From contig NZ_CP013377.1 of the NCBI RefSeq assembly GCF_001718415.1, positions 1,922,001 to 1,986,000 of the forward strand: a DNA stretch of 64,000 nt, given 5' to 3'. The stretch is from Burkholderia pseudomultivorans. Lineage in GTDB: Bacteria > Pseudomonadota > Gammaproteobacteria > Burkholderiales > Burkholderiaceae. The notes beneath the pieces were generated by a model, which worked only from the letters and a program-made list of their open reading frames with translations, was not told where the DNA came from and ran no database searches. Position numbers and translations under genes: made by a program. This document shows positions 18,202 to 26,262 of the stretch, piece by piece; the stretch's first letter is position 1, and every line of letters begins with the position of its first letter.

Positions 18202-19731
18202 ATGTCGAGTCGCACCCCGACCGCGTTATGGGCCCAGCAGTTCCGGCGGTCGTCGGCATCGAAGACAAGCCTGCAGGATCAGATCCGCCGCATGCTGGTG
18301 GCCGCGATCCTCGACGGACAGCTTCCGCCGGACGCCGCACTGCCGTCGAGCCGCGAGCTCGCCGACCAGCTCGGCGTGGCGCGCAACACGGTCGTGCTCG
18401 CGTACCAGATGCTCGTCGAGGAGGGCTACCTGATCTCGCGCGAGCGCAGCGGGCACTTCGTGAACCCGAAGATGCTCGAGGGGATACCGGGCTTCGCGGC
18501 CGCGCCGCCCGGCGCGCAACCGGACGCCGGCGGCGGCGATGCGCCGCAGCGGCCGGCATGGCACAAGCGGATCGCGCATCCGCCGTCGGCGCAGCGCAAT
18601 ATCGTGAAGCCCGCGAACTGGCAGCACTACGAATTTCCGTTCATCTACGGGCAGTTCGACCAGTCGCTGTTTCCGACCAACGACTGGCGCGAGTGCTGCC
18701 TGAAGGCGCTGTCGGTGATGGAGATCCGCAACTGGGCGCCCGACCTGATCGAACGCGACGACGAATCGCTGATCCAGCAGATCCGCACGCGCGTGCTGCC
18801 GCGTCGCGGCGTGTTCGCGATGCCCGACGAGATCGTGGTCACGAACGGCTGCCAGCAGGCGCTGTACCTGATTGCCGACCTGCTGTGCGACAAGCACACG
18901 ACGGTCGGCTTCGAGAACCCCGGCTACCCGGACGCGCGCAACATCTTCGAGAACCGCAACGCGCGGCTGCTGCCGCTGCCCGTCGACGGCAACGGGATCG
19001 CGCCCGATGCGCAGGACGCCGTGCTCGCGCGCTGCGACTACGTCTACGTGACGCCGAGCCACCAGTGCCCGACCACCGCGACGATGCCGGTCGAGCGCCG
19101 CCGCGCGCTGCTCGAGCGCGCGCAGCAGCACGATTTCGTGATCATCGAGGACGACTACGAGAGCGAGAACACGTTCTCCGGCACGCCGCATCCGGCGCTG
19201 AAGAGTCTCGACGGCGCCGATCGCGTGATCTATGTCGGCAGCCTGTCGAAGACGTTCGCGCCGGGCCTGCGGCTTGGTTACGTGGTCGGGCCGCGCGAGC
19301 TGATCCGCGAGCTGCGTGCGCTGCGGCGGCTGATGGTGCGCCACCCGGTCGCGTATATCCAGCGCGCGTTCGCGACCTTTCTCGCGCTCGGTCATCACGA
19401 CGCACTGCTGCGCCGGCTCGCGCATGCGTACAGCGAGCGCTCGCAGGCGCTAATGGCGGCGCTCGACGCGCATCTGCCGGAAGCGCGCTACGTGCAGGTG
19501 ACGGGCGGCGCGTCGTGCTGGGTCGAGGGCCCGCCGTGGCTCGACGCGGCGCGCCTTGCGGCCGATGCGCAGGCCGCCGGCATCCTGATCGAGCCGGGCG
19601 ACGTGTTCTTCATGCGCGACGACGATGCGCACCGCTATTTCCGGATGGGGTTCTCGGCGATTCCGCTCGACCGGATCGATGCGGGCGTGCAGGCGCTGGC
19701 GCAGTGTGTGCGCGCGCAGAAGCCCGATTAA
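18202..19731 (+). CDS. MocR/TauR family PLP-dependent transcriptional regulator
   Basis: A 509-residue GntR-aminotransferase fusion. The N-terminal winged helix spans about residues 18-90 (LPSSRELADQLGVARNTVVLAYQ). The C-terminal type I aminotransferase-like domain has the PLP lysine in YVGSLSKTFAPGLRLGYV and the Asp of IIEDDYESE. Members (GabR, TauR, PdxR) bind PLP and an amine to control catabolic genes. AGGAGG lies 4 bases before the ATG. It is divergent from the GNAT-phnY operon across 262 bases, so that operon is the first candidate target. Control of xsc, as for TauR in other bacteria, is a second possibility. Regulatory effect unknown. Confidence 0.92.
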   Translation: MSSRTPTALWAQQFRRSSASKTSLQDQIRRMLVAAILDGQLPPDAALPSSRELADQLGVARNTVVLAYQMLVEEGYLISRERSGHFVNPKMLEGIPGFAAAPPGAQPDAGGGDAPQRPAWHKRIAHPPSAQRNIVKPANWQHYEFPFIYGQFDQSLFPTNDWRECCLKALSVMEIRNWAPDLIERDDESLIQQIRTRVLPRRGVFAMPDEIVVTNGCQQALYLIADLLCDKHTTVGFENPGYPDARNIFENRNARLLPLPVDGNGIAPDAQDAVLARCDYVYVTPSHQCPTTATMPVERRRALLERAQQHDFVIIEDDYESENTFSGTPHPALKSLDGADRVIYVGSLSKTFAPGLRLGYVVGPRELIRELRALRRLMVRHPVAYIQRAFATFLALGHHDALLRRLAHAYSERSQALMAALDAHLPEARYVQVTGGASCWVEGPPWLDAARLAADAQAAGILIEPGDVFFMRDDDAHRYFRMGFSAIPLDRIDAGVQALAQCVRAQKPD

Positions 19732-19737
19732 TGAACG

Positions 19738-19762
19738 AGGCCCGCAGTGGCGCGGGCCTTGT
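19738..19762 (+). terminator. Terminator hairpin after MocR gene
   Basis: An 8-bp stem AGGCCCGC/GCGGGCCT with a 6-base loop begins 7 bases after the stop codon at 19731. A short TT follows. It separates the regulator from the converging accessory cassette. Confidence 0.6.
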
Positions 19763-19777
19763 CGCGGGACGCGAACA

Positions 19778-20221
19778 TCAAGGCACGGTGTGCGGATTCG
19801 CGCAACAATCGTCAGGGCACCCCGGCCCTACATTGACCTCCACACGCCTTCCCGTTTCCTCGATCTCGGGAATCGGCTTGTAGACTCTGCCGATCAAAGC
19901 ACTCCGTTTTCCTCTGATCGCGAACTGATCAAGTGCATTTATGACGTTTTGTGCGCGTCGGTATGCCAGTCGTCGCGCGTCTTTCTCGGTCGGCTCCGAA
20001 AGTCCGACAGTCCAGACGAGGTCGATAAGCAGAAATCGACTGCGCAGATCACGCGACCATACCGACAACCTCGCCAGTTCGGTGACAGGAATCTCGCTTG
20101 AGTCGCTTTCGAAGCGAACGTCGATATATTGGCCGGATAGATTTTTTGGCCCGTCGCACGCCAACGCTGTCTGCATACCGATGAACGCGAGCGCGAGGAC
20201 CGCCAGGAGTTTAGTCTCCAT
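19778..20221 (-). CDS. Small exported protein with OmpA-like C-terminal fold
   Basis: A 147-residue protein with a signal peptide (METKLLAVLALAFIGMQTALA, cut before CDGPK; the Cys could be lipidated but the lipobox is poor). The rest resembles a reduced OmpA-like peptidoglycan-associated domain: a strand IDVRFESDSSEIP, a helix with YRRAQNVINAL, and the terminal strand RRVEVNVGPGC. Conserved Asp and Arg for diaminopimelate binding are only partly kept. Four Cys residues cluster at the C-terminus (CPDDCC). The start overlaps the M35 peptidase stop by 11 bases, so the two are translated together. In that position it could be an immunity or targeting partner; the function is not known. Confidence 0.75.
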   Translation of the reverse strand: METKLLAVLALAFIGMQTALACDGPKNLSGQYIDVRFESDSSEIPVTELARLSVWSRDLRSRFLLIDLVWTVGLSEPTEKDARRLAYRRAQNVINALDQFAIRGKRSALIGRVYKPIPEIEETGRRVEVNVGPGCPDDCCANPHTVP

Positions 20222-20858
20222 CTACGACGTATCCCGCAATGCTATCGGCATTGTTGATCGCCAAATCCGGATGTGATCGCCCCCATGCGGAAAGGAATGG
20301 CGTGATGTAGTACTGCTCGTCCGTGGTTGCCATGGTGTCCAGGAAATGACTTGCTTCGTGAATGATCACGGATACTTGGGAATCCGCATACGCGCTCCAG
20401 GGACGCATGGTACAAAACTTGGCGCTGATCGAGAACGTGTGCGTTGCGGTGTCCGGTGCGCAAACGTGGGCGGCCTCCTGCCCCGCTCCCAGTGGGTGGG
20501 GTGTGCAACCCGTCGCCAGATCGGCCGCGCTCCCCGTACGAACGACGTTGTGCTCGCTGAACGAACGGACAACATTCAGCACCTTCGTCAATCCGGTCAG
20601 AAGCCGTCTACGGGTTTGCTCGTCATCGCGACCGAACCACTTGAATACGCGGCCTTTCTCGTGCGAGGACCATTCCGTCAAGAAGGCAACGCGCGCCTCC
20701 AGCCGATTCACGGCAATCGCCTGCGCCCGAGCGAACATTATCCGAAACTCAGAATTGCTCATGTTTTCGCAGATCGGCCGCATGTCGACATCGGCGAACC
20801 GCTGCGATCCCTTGATGGTATTCGTCGTTGTCTCGGCCACCTCGGTTTGATTCGTCAT
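20211..20858 (-). CDS. M35-type (aspzincin) metallopeptidase, candidate T6SS effector
   Basis: A 215-residue protein with no signal peptide. The zinc site is HEASH (His167, Glu168, His171), followed by NNADSIAGY near residue 202 whose Asp205 is in the place of the third ligand of deuterolysin-like aspzincins (PF14521). The family cleaves peptide bonds, often next to lysine. The gene starts 4 bases after the stop of a PAAR protein and overlaps an exported OmpA-like protein gene, so all three form one operon. Peptidases placed directly after PAAR are often effectors delivered by type VI secretion. That delivery is inferred: no other T6SS gene lies in the window. Start set at ATG 20858, preceded by GGGGA; a TTG 18 bases upstream is possible. 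Confidence 0.8.
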   Translation of the reverse strand: MTNQTEVAETTTNTIKGSQRFADVDMRPICENMSNSEFRIMFARAQAIAVNRLEARVAFLTEWSSHEKGRVFKWFGRDDEQTRRRLLTGLTKVLNVVRSFSEHNVVRTGSAADLATGCTPHPLGAGQEAAHVCAPDTATHTFSISAKFCTMRPWSAYADSQVSVIIHEASHFLDTMATTDEQYYITPFLSAWGRSHPDLAINNADSIAGYVVDGD

Positions 20859-20862
20859 CGTT

Positions 20863-21387
20863 TCAGTCCCCGACAAAAAGCTTCAGCGTCTGCGGGCCTT
20901 CCGTTCTCACGCGCAACGTGCACCCGCTTGCGTCGCTCGATCCCGACGCAAGCACATTGCCGGACTGATCCTTGATCCAATACCGCACATTGCTCAACGG
21001 TTGCTTTGTCCGCTTGTCCCGGATCACGAACTGCTCGTCATGGACTACCGGTGTAACGGAACGCGTGAGTGCGCTTGACGAACGCGCACCGATTCCGGCC
21101 GAACCGTCCGAAACATCGTAAAAAATGGTGCAATCACTGCCCGCGAGAACTCTGTTCGTTCCGCATGGACAAAGTACGTGGTCACCCTCGAGAACAACAT
21201 TGCGGCCGTGCCACGTCATGCGTGTTGCGCCCCCGACAATCTTGAACGAACCCTTGCAGTTGCCGCATGTTGCCTCGTCGCCATCAAGCGCTACATGTTT
21301 GTCTTTATGAAACATCGTGGCTGTCGTTGCGGTAACGAAGCCCCCTGTAGTCGTCGGGTCACCGTTTCTGACTGCTCGTCGCGACAT
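20863..21387 (-). CDS. PAAR-domain protein (T6SS spike tip)
   Basis: A 174-residue protein. The N-terminal part, about residues 1-95, is a PAAR-type fold starting AVRNGDPTTTGG, with glycine-rich turns and two Cys pairs (CGNC and CPCG) likely to bind zinc. Residues about 115-174 form a small beta domain (FVIRDKRTKQPLSNVRYWIKD, split by turns, to TLKLFVGD) of the kind linking PAAR tips to cargo. PAAR proteins sharpen the VgrG spike of the type VI secretion system and carry effectors. The start at 21387 has AAGGA 7 bases upstream. The reading frame stays open for 64 codons further upstream without clear homology. First gene of the PAAR-M35-OmpA operon. Confidence 0.88.
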   Translation of the reverse strand: MSRRAVRNGDPTTTGGFVTATTATMFHKDKHVALDGDEATCGNCKGSFKIVGGATRMTWHGRNVVLEGDHVLCPCGTNRVLAGSDCTIFYDVSDGSAGIGARSSSALTRSVTPVVHDEQFVIRDKRTKQPLSNVRYWIKDQSGNVLASGSSDASGCTLRVRTEGPQTLKLFVGD

Positions 21388-21881
21388 AGTCGGATCCTTA
21401 GATAAGTTGGCAAAAAATCGATTGCATGCCTGCTCTCCCGCACTACGCAAAAATCCGGGGAGCGACCACGCAAAACCAACGAAATATTGACCCGCAAACT
21501 CGCGCACACACCAACAGATACACGCTCCTCGATTTTTCAAATAAGGCAACTCGACTTCAGACACGTCCCATCTAACCAAATCAATTTAGAACAATCTTGA
21601 TTCCCACCATCCAATCCCGAAATCGATCCCTTACTTTTCAAATATAAATCACGCCCGCCCATCAATCATCGATCCGATATCTCGCCCAAAAATAACCATT
21701 AAATAATTAAAAGCTGTCACGCCGCCCCTCCCCGCCACCATCACCGACAACGCCGCTGGCCCAAGCGAAACCCTCAAACTGGCGCTACCGTCAAAAACAG
21801 TCGCTCACTAACGTGTCGATACCGCGTGCCGCATGCGTGCCAGCGCAGCGCGGCCGCCCACCACTCGACAGGAGACACGTT
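21388..21881. other. AT-rich intergenic patch upstream of PAAR operon
   Basis: About 490 bases without a confident gene. Its base composition is clearly lower in GC than the rest of the window, especially 21580-21720, with stretches such as AAATAATTAAAAGC. The PAAR reading frame continues open through 21388-21579 and encodes a Cys/aromatic-rich segment (RGACICWCVREFAGQYF) that may be the remnant of an older gene. It probably holds the PAAR promoter and marks an edge of acquired DNA. Confidence 0.5.
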
Positions 21882-22286
21882 ATGGCTGACACGCTCACCG
21901 CCCCCGGCGCCGTCACGGCCGCCACGCTCGCGGCCTTTTCCGATGCATTCAACCGGCACGACGCGAACGCGCTGATGGGCTTCATGACCGAGGACTGCGT
22001 GTTCGACGCGGCCGGCGGCCCCGACATCCACGGCACGCGCTTCGTCGGCCGCGACGCCGTGCGCGCCGCGTTCGAAGCCGTGTTCAAGACTTTCCCCGAC
22101 GCGCATTGGGGCCAGGGCCGCCACACCGTGTGCGGCGAGCGCGGCGTCTCCGAATGGGTGTTCACGGGCACGCACGCGGACGGCTGGCGCATCGAGGCCG
22201 AAGGCTGCGACCTGTTCGAATTCCGCGACGGGCTGATCGCCGTCAAGCGCGCGTTCCGCAAGGAACGGCCGAAGCAGCCGGCCTGA
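21882..22286 (+). CDS. NTF2-like/SnoaL-type protein next to xsc
   Basis: A 134-residue protein with the cone-shaped NTF2-like fold. LAAFSDAFNRHDANALMGFM near the start, FVGRDAVRAAFEAVFKTFPD in the middle and the terminal strand LFEFRDGLIAVKRAFRK are typical. Relatives include ketosteroid isomerases and limonene-epoxide hydrolases, but most are uncharacterised. The ATG at 21882 has GGAGA 6 bases upstream. It lies 161 bases before xsc on the same strand, and I recall such small proteins beside xsc in other proteobacteria. A role in sulfonate metabolism is inference. Confidence 0.8.
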   Translation: MADTLTAPGAVTAATLAAFSDAFNRHDANALMGFMTEDCVFDAAGGPDIHGTRFVGRDAVRAAFEAVFKTFPDAHWGQGRHTVCGERGVSEWVFTGTHADGWRIEAEGCDLFEFRDGLIAVKRAFRKERPKQPA

Positions 22287-22321
22287 GCGCCCCCGGCGCG
22301 CGCCGCCGACGCGACGCGTTT

Positions 22322-22338
22322 TGAAACGAATCATTTCA
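22322..22338. promoter_or_regulatory. Imperfect palindrome TGAAACGA-A-TCATTTCA
   Basis: Eight-base arms around one central base, with a single mismatch, followed by two more TTTCA copies. It lies in the gap between the NTF2-like gene and xsc, about 110 bases upstream of the xsc start. Confidence 0.35.
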
Positions 22339-22404
22339 TTTCATTTCACATTCCCCGATGACCGGCGGTAACGCTTGACCCGGTTCCGCCAGCAAATAGC
22401 ATTT

Positions 22405-22419
22405 GGAACAGGACGTTCC
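22405..22419. promoter_or_regulatory. GGAAC-N5-GTTCC operator candidate before xsc
   Basis: A perfect 5-5-5 inverted repeat (GGAACAGGACGTTCC) ending 28 bases before the xsc start codon. The same 5-5-5 architecture occurs twice upstream of the IclR gene at 29146, so it is a candidate binding site of that IclR regulator. Confidence 0.5.
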
Positions 22420-22447
22420 GTTAATTGAACAATCCCGGAGACAACCC

Positions 22448-24265
22448 ATGAGCGAACAATCCACTTCCCAGCGCGTTTCGGCCAGCGGCCTGCAGGACAT
22501 GACGCCGTCCGAAGCCTTCGTCGAGACCCTCGCGGCCAACGGCGTGACCGACATGTTCGGCATCATGGGCTCCGCGTTCATGGACGCGATGGACATCTTC
22601 GCGCCGGCCGGCATCCGGCTGATCCCGGTCGTGCACGAACAGGGCGCGGGCCACATGGCCGACGGCTATGCGCGCGTGTCGGGCCGTCACGGCGTCGTGA
22701 TCGGCCAGAACGGTCCCGGCATCAGCAACTGCGTGACCGCGATCGCGGCCGCGTACTGGGCGCACAGCCCGGTCGTGATCGTCACGCCGGAAGCCGGCAC
22801 GATGGGCATCGGCCTCGGCGGCTTCCAGGAAGCGAACCAGTTGCCGATGTTCCAGGAATTCACGAAGTACCAGGGCCACGTCACGCACCCGGCGCGGATG
22901 GCCGAATTCACCGCGCGCTGCTTCGACCGCGCGCAGGCCGAGATGGGGCCGACGCAGCTCAACATTCCGCGCGACTACTTCTACGGCAAGGTCAAGGTCG
23001 AGATTCCGCAGCCGCGCAAGCTCGATCGCGGCCCCGGCGGCGAGCAGAGCCTGAACGACGCGGCCGAGCTGATCGCGCAGGCGAAGTTCCCGGTGATCAT
23101 CTCGGGCGGCGGCGTCGTGATGGCCGATGCGATCGAGGAATGCAAGGCGCTCGCCGAACGGCTCGGCGCACCGGTCGTCAACAGCTACCTGCACAACGAC
23201 TCGTTCCCGGCGAATCATCCGCTGTGGTGCGGCCCGCTCGGCTATCAGGGCTCGAAGGCCGCGATGAAGCTGCTGTCGCGCGCGGACGTCGTGATCGCGC
23301 TCGGCTCGCGCCTCGGGCCGTTCGGCACGCTGCCGCAGCACGGCATGGACTACTGGCCGAAGGACGCGAAGATCATCCAGATCGACGCCGATCACAAAAT
23401 GCTCGGCCTCGTGAAGAAGATCTCGGTCGGCATCTGCGGCGATGCGAAGGCCGCCGCGGTCGCGCTCACGCAGCGCCTCGCGGGACGCACGCTCGCATGC
23501 GACGCGACGCGCGGCGAACGCGCGGACCAGATCGCGACCGAAAAGGCCGCGTGGGAGAAGGAACTCGACGAATGGACGCACGAGCGCGACCCGTTCAGCC
23601 TCGACATGATCGAGGAGCAGAAGCACGAGAAGACCTTCAACGGCGGCCAGTACCTGCATCCGCGCCAGGTGCTGCGCGAGCTCGAGAAGGCGATGCCCGA
23701 GGACGTGATGGTGTCGACCGACATCGGCAACATCAACTCGGTCGCGAACAGCTACCTGCGCTTCAACAAGCCGCGCAGCTTCTTCGCGGCGATGAGCTGG
23801 GGCAACTGCGGCTATGCGTTCCCGACGATCATCGGTGCGAAGGTCGCCGCGCCGCACCGTCCGGCCGTGTCGTACGCGGGCGACGGCGCGTGGGGGATGA
23901 GCCTGATGGAGACGATGACCTGCGTGCGCCACAACATCCCGGTCACGGCCGTCGTGTTCCACAACCGCCAGTGGGGCGCCGAGAAGAAGAACCAGGTCGA
24001 CTTCTACAACCGCCGCTTCGTCGCGGGCGAGCTCGACAACCAGAGCTTCGCGGCGATCGCGCGCGCGATGGGCGCGGAGGGGATCACGGTCGACCGCCTC
24101 GAAGACGTGGGCCCGGCGCTCAAGCGCGCGATCGACATGCAGATGAACGAAGGCAAGACGACGATCATCGAGATCATGTGCACGCGCGAACTCGGCGATC
24201 CGTTCCGTCGCGATGCGCTGTCGAAGCCGGTGCGCATGCTCGACAAGTACAAGGACTACGTGTGA
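22448..24265 (+). CDS. xsc: Sulfoacetaldehyde acetyltransferase
   Basis: A 605-residue thiamine-diphosphate enzyme. Xsc converts sulfoacetaldehyde and phosphate to acetyl phosphate and sulfite, the desulfonation step for taurine, isethionate and sulfoacetate. The N-terminal Pyr domain has the catalytic Glu in [17 protein letters not shown], and the PP domain has [15 protein letters not shown] to FHN for ThDP-Mg binding. Full-length similarity to characterised Xsc is evident, for example [18 protein letters not shown]. It differs from acetolactate synthases, which are longer and lack these blocks. CCCGGAG lies 8 bases before ATG 22448. Followed by pta and tauE on the same strand. Confidence 0.97.
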   Translation: MSEQSTSQRVSASGLQDMTPSEAFVETLAANGVTDMFGIMGSAFMDAMDIFAPAGIRLIPVVHEQGAGHMADGYARVSGRHGVVIGQNGPGISNCVTAIAAAYWAHSPVVIVTPEAGTMGIGLGGFQEANQLPMFQEFTKYQGHVTHPARMAEFTARCFDRAQAEMGPTQLNIPRDYFYGKVKVEIPQPRKLDRGPGGEQSLNDAAELIAQAKFPVIISGGGVVMADAIEECKALAERLGAPVVNSYLHNDSFPANHPLWCGPLGYQGSKAAMKLLSRADVVIALGSRLGPFGTLPQHGMDYWPKDAKIIQIDADHKMLGLVKKISVGICGDAKAAAVALTQRLAGRTLACDATRGERADQIATEKAAWEKELDEWTHERDPFSLDMIEEQKHEKTFNGGQYLHPRQVLRELEKAMPEDVMVSTDIGNINSVANSYLRFNKPRSFFAAMSWGNCGYAFPTIIGAKVAAPHRPAVSYAGDGAWGMSLMETMTCVRHNIPVTAVVFHNRQWGAEKKNQVDFYNRRFVAGELDNQSFAAIARAMGAEGITVDRLEDVGPALKRAIDMQMNEGKTTIIEIMCTRELGDPFRRDALSKPVRMLDKYKDYV

Positions 24266-24386
24266 CGACGCGTCGCTGACGCACCCAGCGGCCGGCCGTG
24301 CGCGACGCGCGCGGCCGGTTCCCCGGCCGGATGCCAAGCCCCGCGCGGGCCGCCGCTTCCGGCCGTTTTTCCTTCCCGAGCCGCCC

Positions 24387-25421
24387 ATGAAAGCCCTCGA
24401 CCGCATTCTCGACTCCGCGCGCCGCCAGCCGATGCGCATCGCGCTCTGCGAGGCCGACGATCCGCGCGTGCTGCACGCCGCCGCGCGCGCGACACGCGAC
24501 GGCATCGCGCATATCGTGCTCGTCGGCGCGCGCGCCGCGATTCACGCGGCCGCCGCGCGCGACGGCATCGACCTCGACGGCATCGCGCTCGTCGATCCGG
24601 CCAGCGCCGCCTCGCGCGACGCGTATGCGGACGCGCTGCATGCGCTGCGCAAGAGCAAGGGCATGACGGCCGACGCCGCGCGCGATGCCGTCCTCGACCC
24701 GCTCTGCCACGCGAACCTGATGGTGCGGCTCGGCGACGCGGACGGCTCGGTCGCGGGCGCGGTGCACGCGACGGCCGACGTCGTGCGGGCGGCGATCCAG
24801 CTGATCGGCGTCGATCCGTCGTTCCGGATCGTGTCGAGCTTCTTCCTGATGATGCTGTGCGAGCCGTTCCACACGATCAAGGGCGGGCTGATCTTCTCCG
24901 ACTGCGCGCTGGTCGTCGATCCGGATGCCGAGCAGCTCGCCGAGATCGCGATGGCCGCCGCCGACAGCGCCCAGGCGCTGCTCGGCGAGGCGCCGCGCGT
25001 CGCGATGCTGTCGTTCTCGACGAGCGGCAGCGCGCATCACGCGGCGGTCGACAAGGTGACGGCCGCGACCGCGCGCGTGCGCGAGCGGCGCCCCGCGCTC
25101 GCGATCGACGGCGACGTGCAGCTCGACGCGGCGATCGTCGCCGAGATCGCCGAGCGCAAGATCGCGCATTCGCAGGTCGGCGGCCACGCGAACGTGCTGG
25201 TGTTCCCGAGCCTCGAAGCCGGCAACATCGGCTACAAGCTCGCCGAGCGCATCGGCCGCGCGAAGGCCGTCGGCCCGCTGCTGCAAGGGCTGCGCCGGCC
25301 GGCGAACGACCTGTCGCGCGGCTGCAGCGCGGACGACGTGTATCACGTGATCGCCGCGACGACCGTACAGGCCCAGGCGGCCGCGCAACGCGCAGCGAGC
25401 GCCGAGGCCGCGCACGCATGA
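24387..25421 (+). CDS. pta: Phosphate acetyltransferase
   Basis: A 344-residue phosphotransacetylase, converting the acetyl phosphate made by Xsc to acetyl-CoA. It is the short form without the N-terminal DRTGG domain of E. coli Pta. Family segments include [43 protein letters not shown] and the C-terminal [17 protein letters not shown] with the substrate-binding residues. It begins 121 bases after xsc and its stop overlaps the next start (ATGA). The xsc-pta order is the classic sulfonate-dissimilation arrangement. Confidence 0.96.
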   Translation: MKALDRILDSARRQPMRIALCEADDPRVLHAAARATRDGIAHIVLVGARAAIHAAAARDGIDLDGIALVDPASAASRDAYADALHALRKSKGMTADAARDAVLDPLCHANLMVRLGDADGSVAGAVHATADVVRAAIQLIGVDPSFRIVSSFFLMMLCEPFHTIKGGLIFSDCALVVDPDAEQLAEIAMAAADSAQALLGEAPRVAMLSFSTSGSAHHAAVDKVTAATARVRERRPALAIDGDVQLDAAIVAEIAERKIAHSQVGGHANVLVFPSLEAGNIGYKLAERIGRAKAVGPLLQGLRRPANDLSRGCSADDVYHVIAATTVQAQAAAQRAASAEAAHA

Positions 25422-26185
25422 GCGCCGACAAACTGGCCGTGCTGATCGCGGTGATCGGCGCCGGCAGCTATTTCCAGACGATTACCGGCTTCGGGCTCGG
25501 CATGATCGTGATGGGCGCGACGAGCGGCTTCGGACTCGCGCCGCTCGCGACCGTCGCGACGCTGATGAGCATCGTGTCGCTCGCGAACGGCGCGACCGCG
25601 CTGCCCGGCCGGCTGCATCACATCGACTGGCGCGCGGTCGGCGCGGCGACGCTCGGCATCCTGCCGTCGGTCGTCGCGGGCGTGCTGCTGCTCGAATGCC
25701 TGAGCCGCTCGGCGGCCGACCTGCTGCAGCTGATCCTCGGCGCGGTCGTGCTGTACGGCGGGCTCAGCGCGGCGCTGCGGCCGACGCCGCTCGACACGCG
25801 CTCGGGCAATCGCAGCTTCTTCGTGAGCGGCGTGTTCGGCGGGCTGCTGAGCGGGATGTTCGGCGTATCGGGGCCGCCGCTGATCTTCCAGTTCTACCGG
25901 CAGCCGCTGACGCTCGTGCAGATCCGCTGCGCGCTGATCGTGCTGTTTACGACGACCTCGGCGACGCGCGTGCTGTTCAGCGCATGCGAAGGCCAGCTCG
26001 ACCGCGACATCTGGCTGCTCGCGGCGATGGCCACGCCGGTCGTGATGCTGATGACGGTCGCCGCGCGCCACTATCCGCCGCCGCTGTCGCCGGTCGCAAC
26101 GCGGCGGCTCGCGTTCGGCGTGCTGATGGCGATCGGCGGCGGACTGATCGCGACGTCGCTGCCGCCGCTGCTGCATCGGGTCTGA
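25418..26185 (+). CDS. tauE: TauE/SafE family sulfite exporter
   Basis: A 255-residue inner-membrane permease of the TauE/SafE (DUF81) family with about eight hydrophobic helices in two related halves. The repeat motifs are [14 protein letters not shown] near residue 20 and [17 protein letters not shown] near residue 135. Members next to xsc-pta are thought to export sulfite produced by Xsc. The start overlaps the pta stop by 4 bases (ATGA), so translation is coupled. It converges on the CobT-like gene at a short tandem repeat. Confidence 0.9.
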   Translation: MSADKLAVLIAVIGAGSYFQTITGFGLGMIVMGATSGFGLAPLATVATLMSIVSLANGATALPGRLHHIDWRAVGAATLGILPSVVAGVLLLECLSRSAADLLQLILGAVVLYGGLSAALRPTPLDTRSGNRSFFVSGVFGGLLSGMFGVSGPPLIFQFYRQPLTLVQIRCALIVLFTTTSATRVLFSACEGQLDRDIWLLAAMATPVVMLMTVAARHYPPPLSPVATRRLAFGVLMAIGGGLIATSLPPLLHRV

Positions 26186-26217
26186 GCACCGCGCTTCCGG
26201 CGCAGGGCGCGCCGCCG

Positions 26218-26262
26218 CACCTCATCGCCGTGCACCTCATCGCCGTGCACCTCATCGCCGCG
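26218..26262. repeat. Three tandem copies of a 15-bp unit at the 3' end of the CobT-like gene
   Basis: The unit CACCTCATCGCCGTG occurs at 26218-26232 and 26233-26247 exactly, and at 26248-26262 with one change. The CobT-like stop codon (TCA on this strand) lies within the third copy and is repeated in the same phase in the others. Slipped-strand duplication past the stop codon is the likely origin. Confidence 0.9.

Noticed and set aside
20346..20975. Plus-strand frame opposite the M35 peptidase
   Set aside because: No domain, no ribosome site; the minus strand has HEASH and operon coupling.
22421..24505. 694-codon minus-strand frame opposite xsc
   Set aside because: Arg/His/Asp-rich shadow; xsc on the plus strand is unmistakable.
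26218..26262. Short direct repeats as a CRISPR-like array
   Set aside because: Three 15-base units without spacers; a simple tandem duplication.
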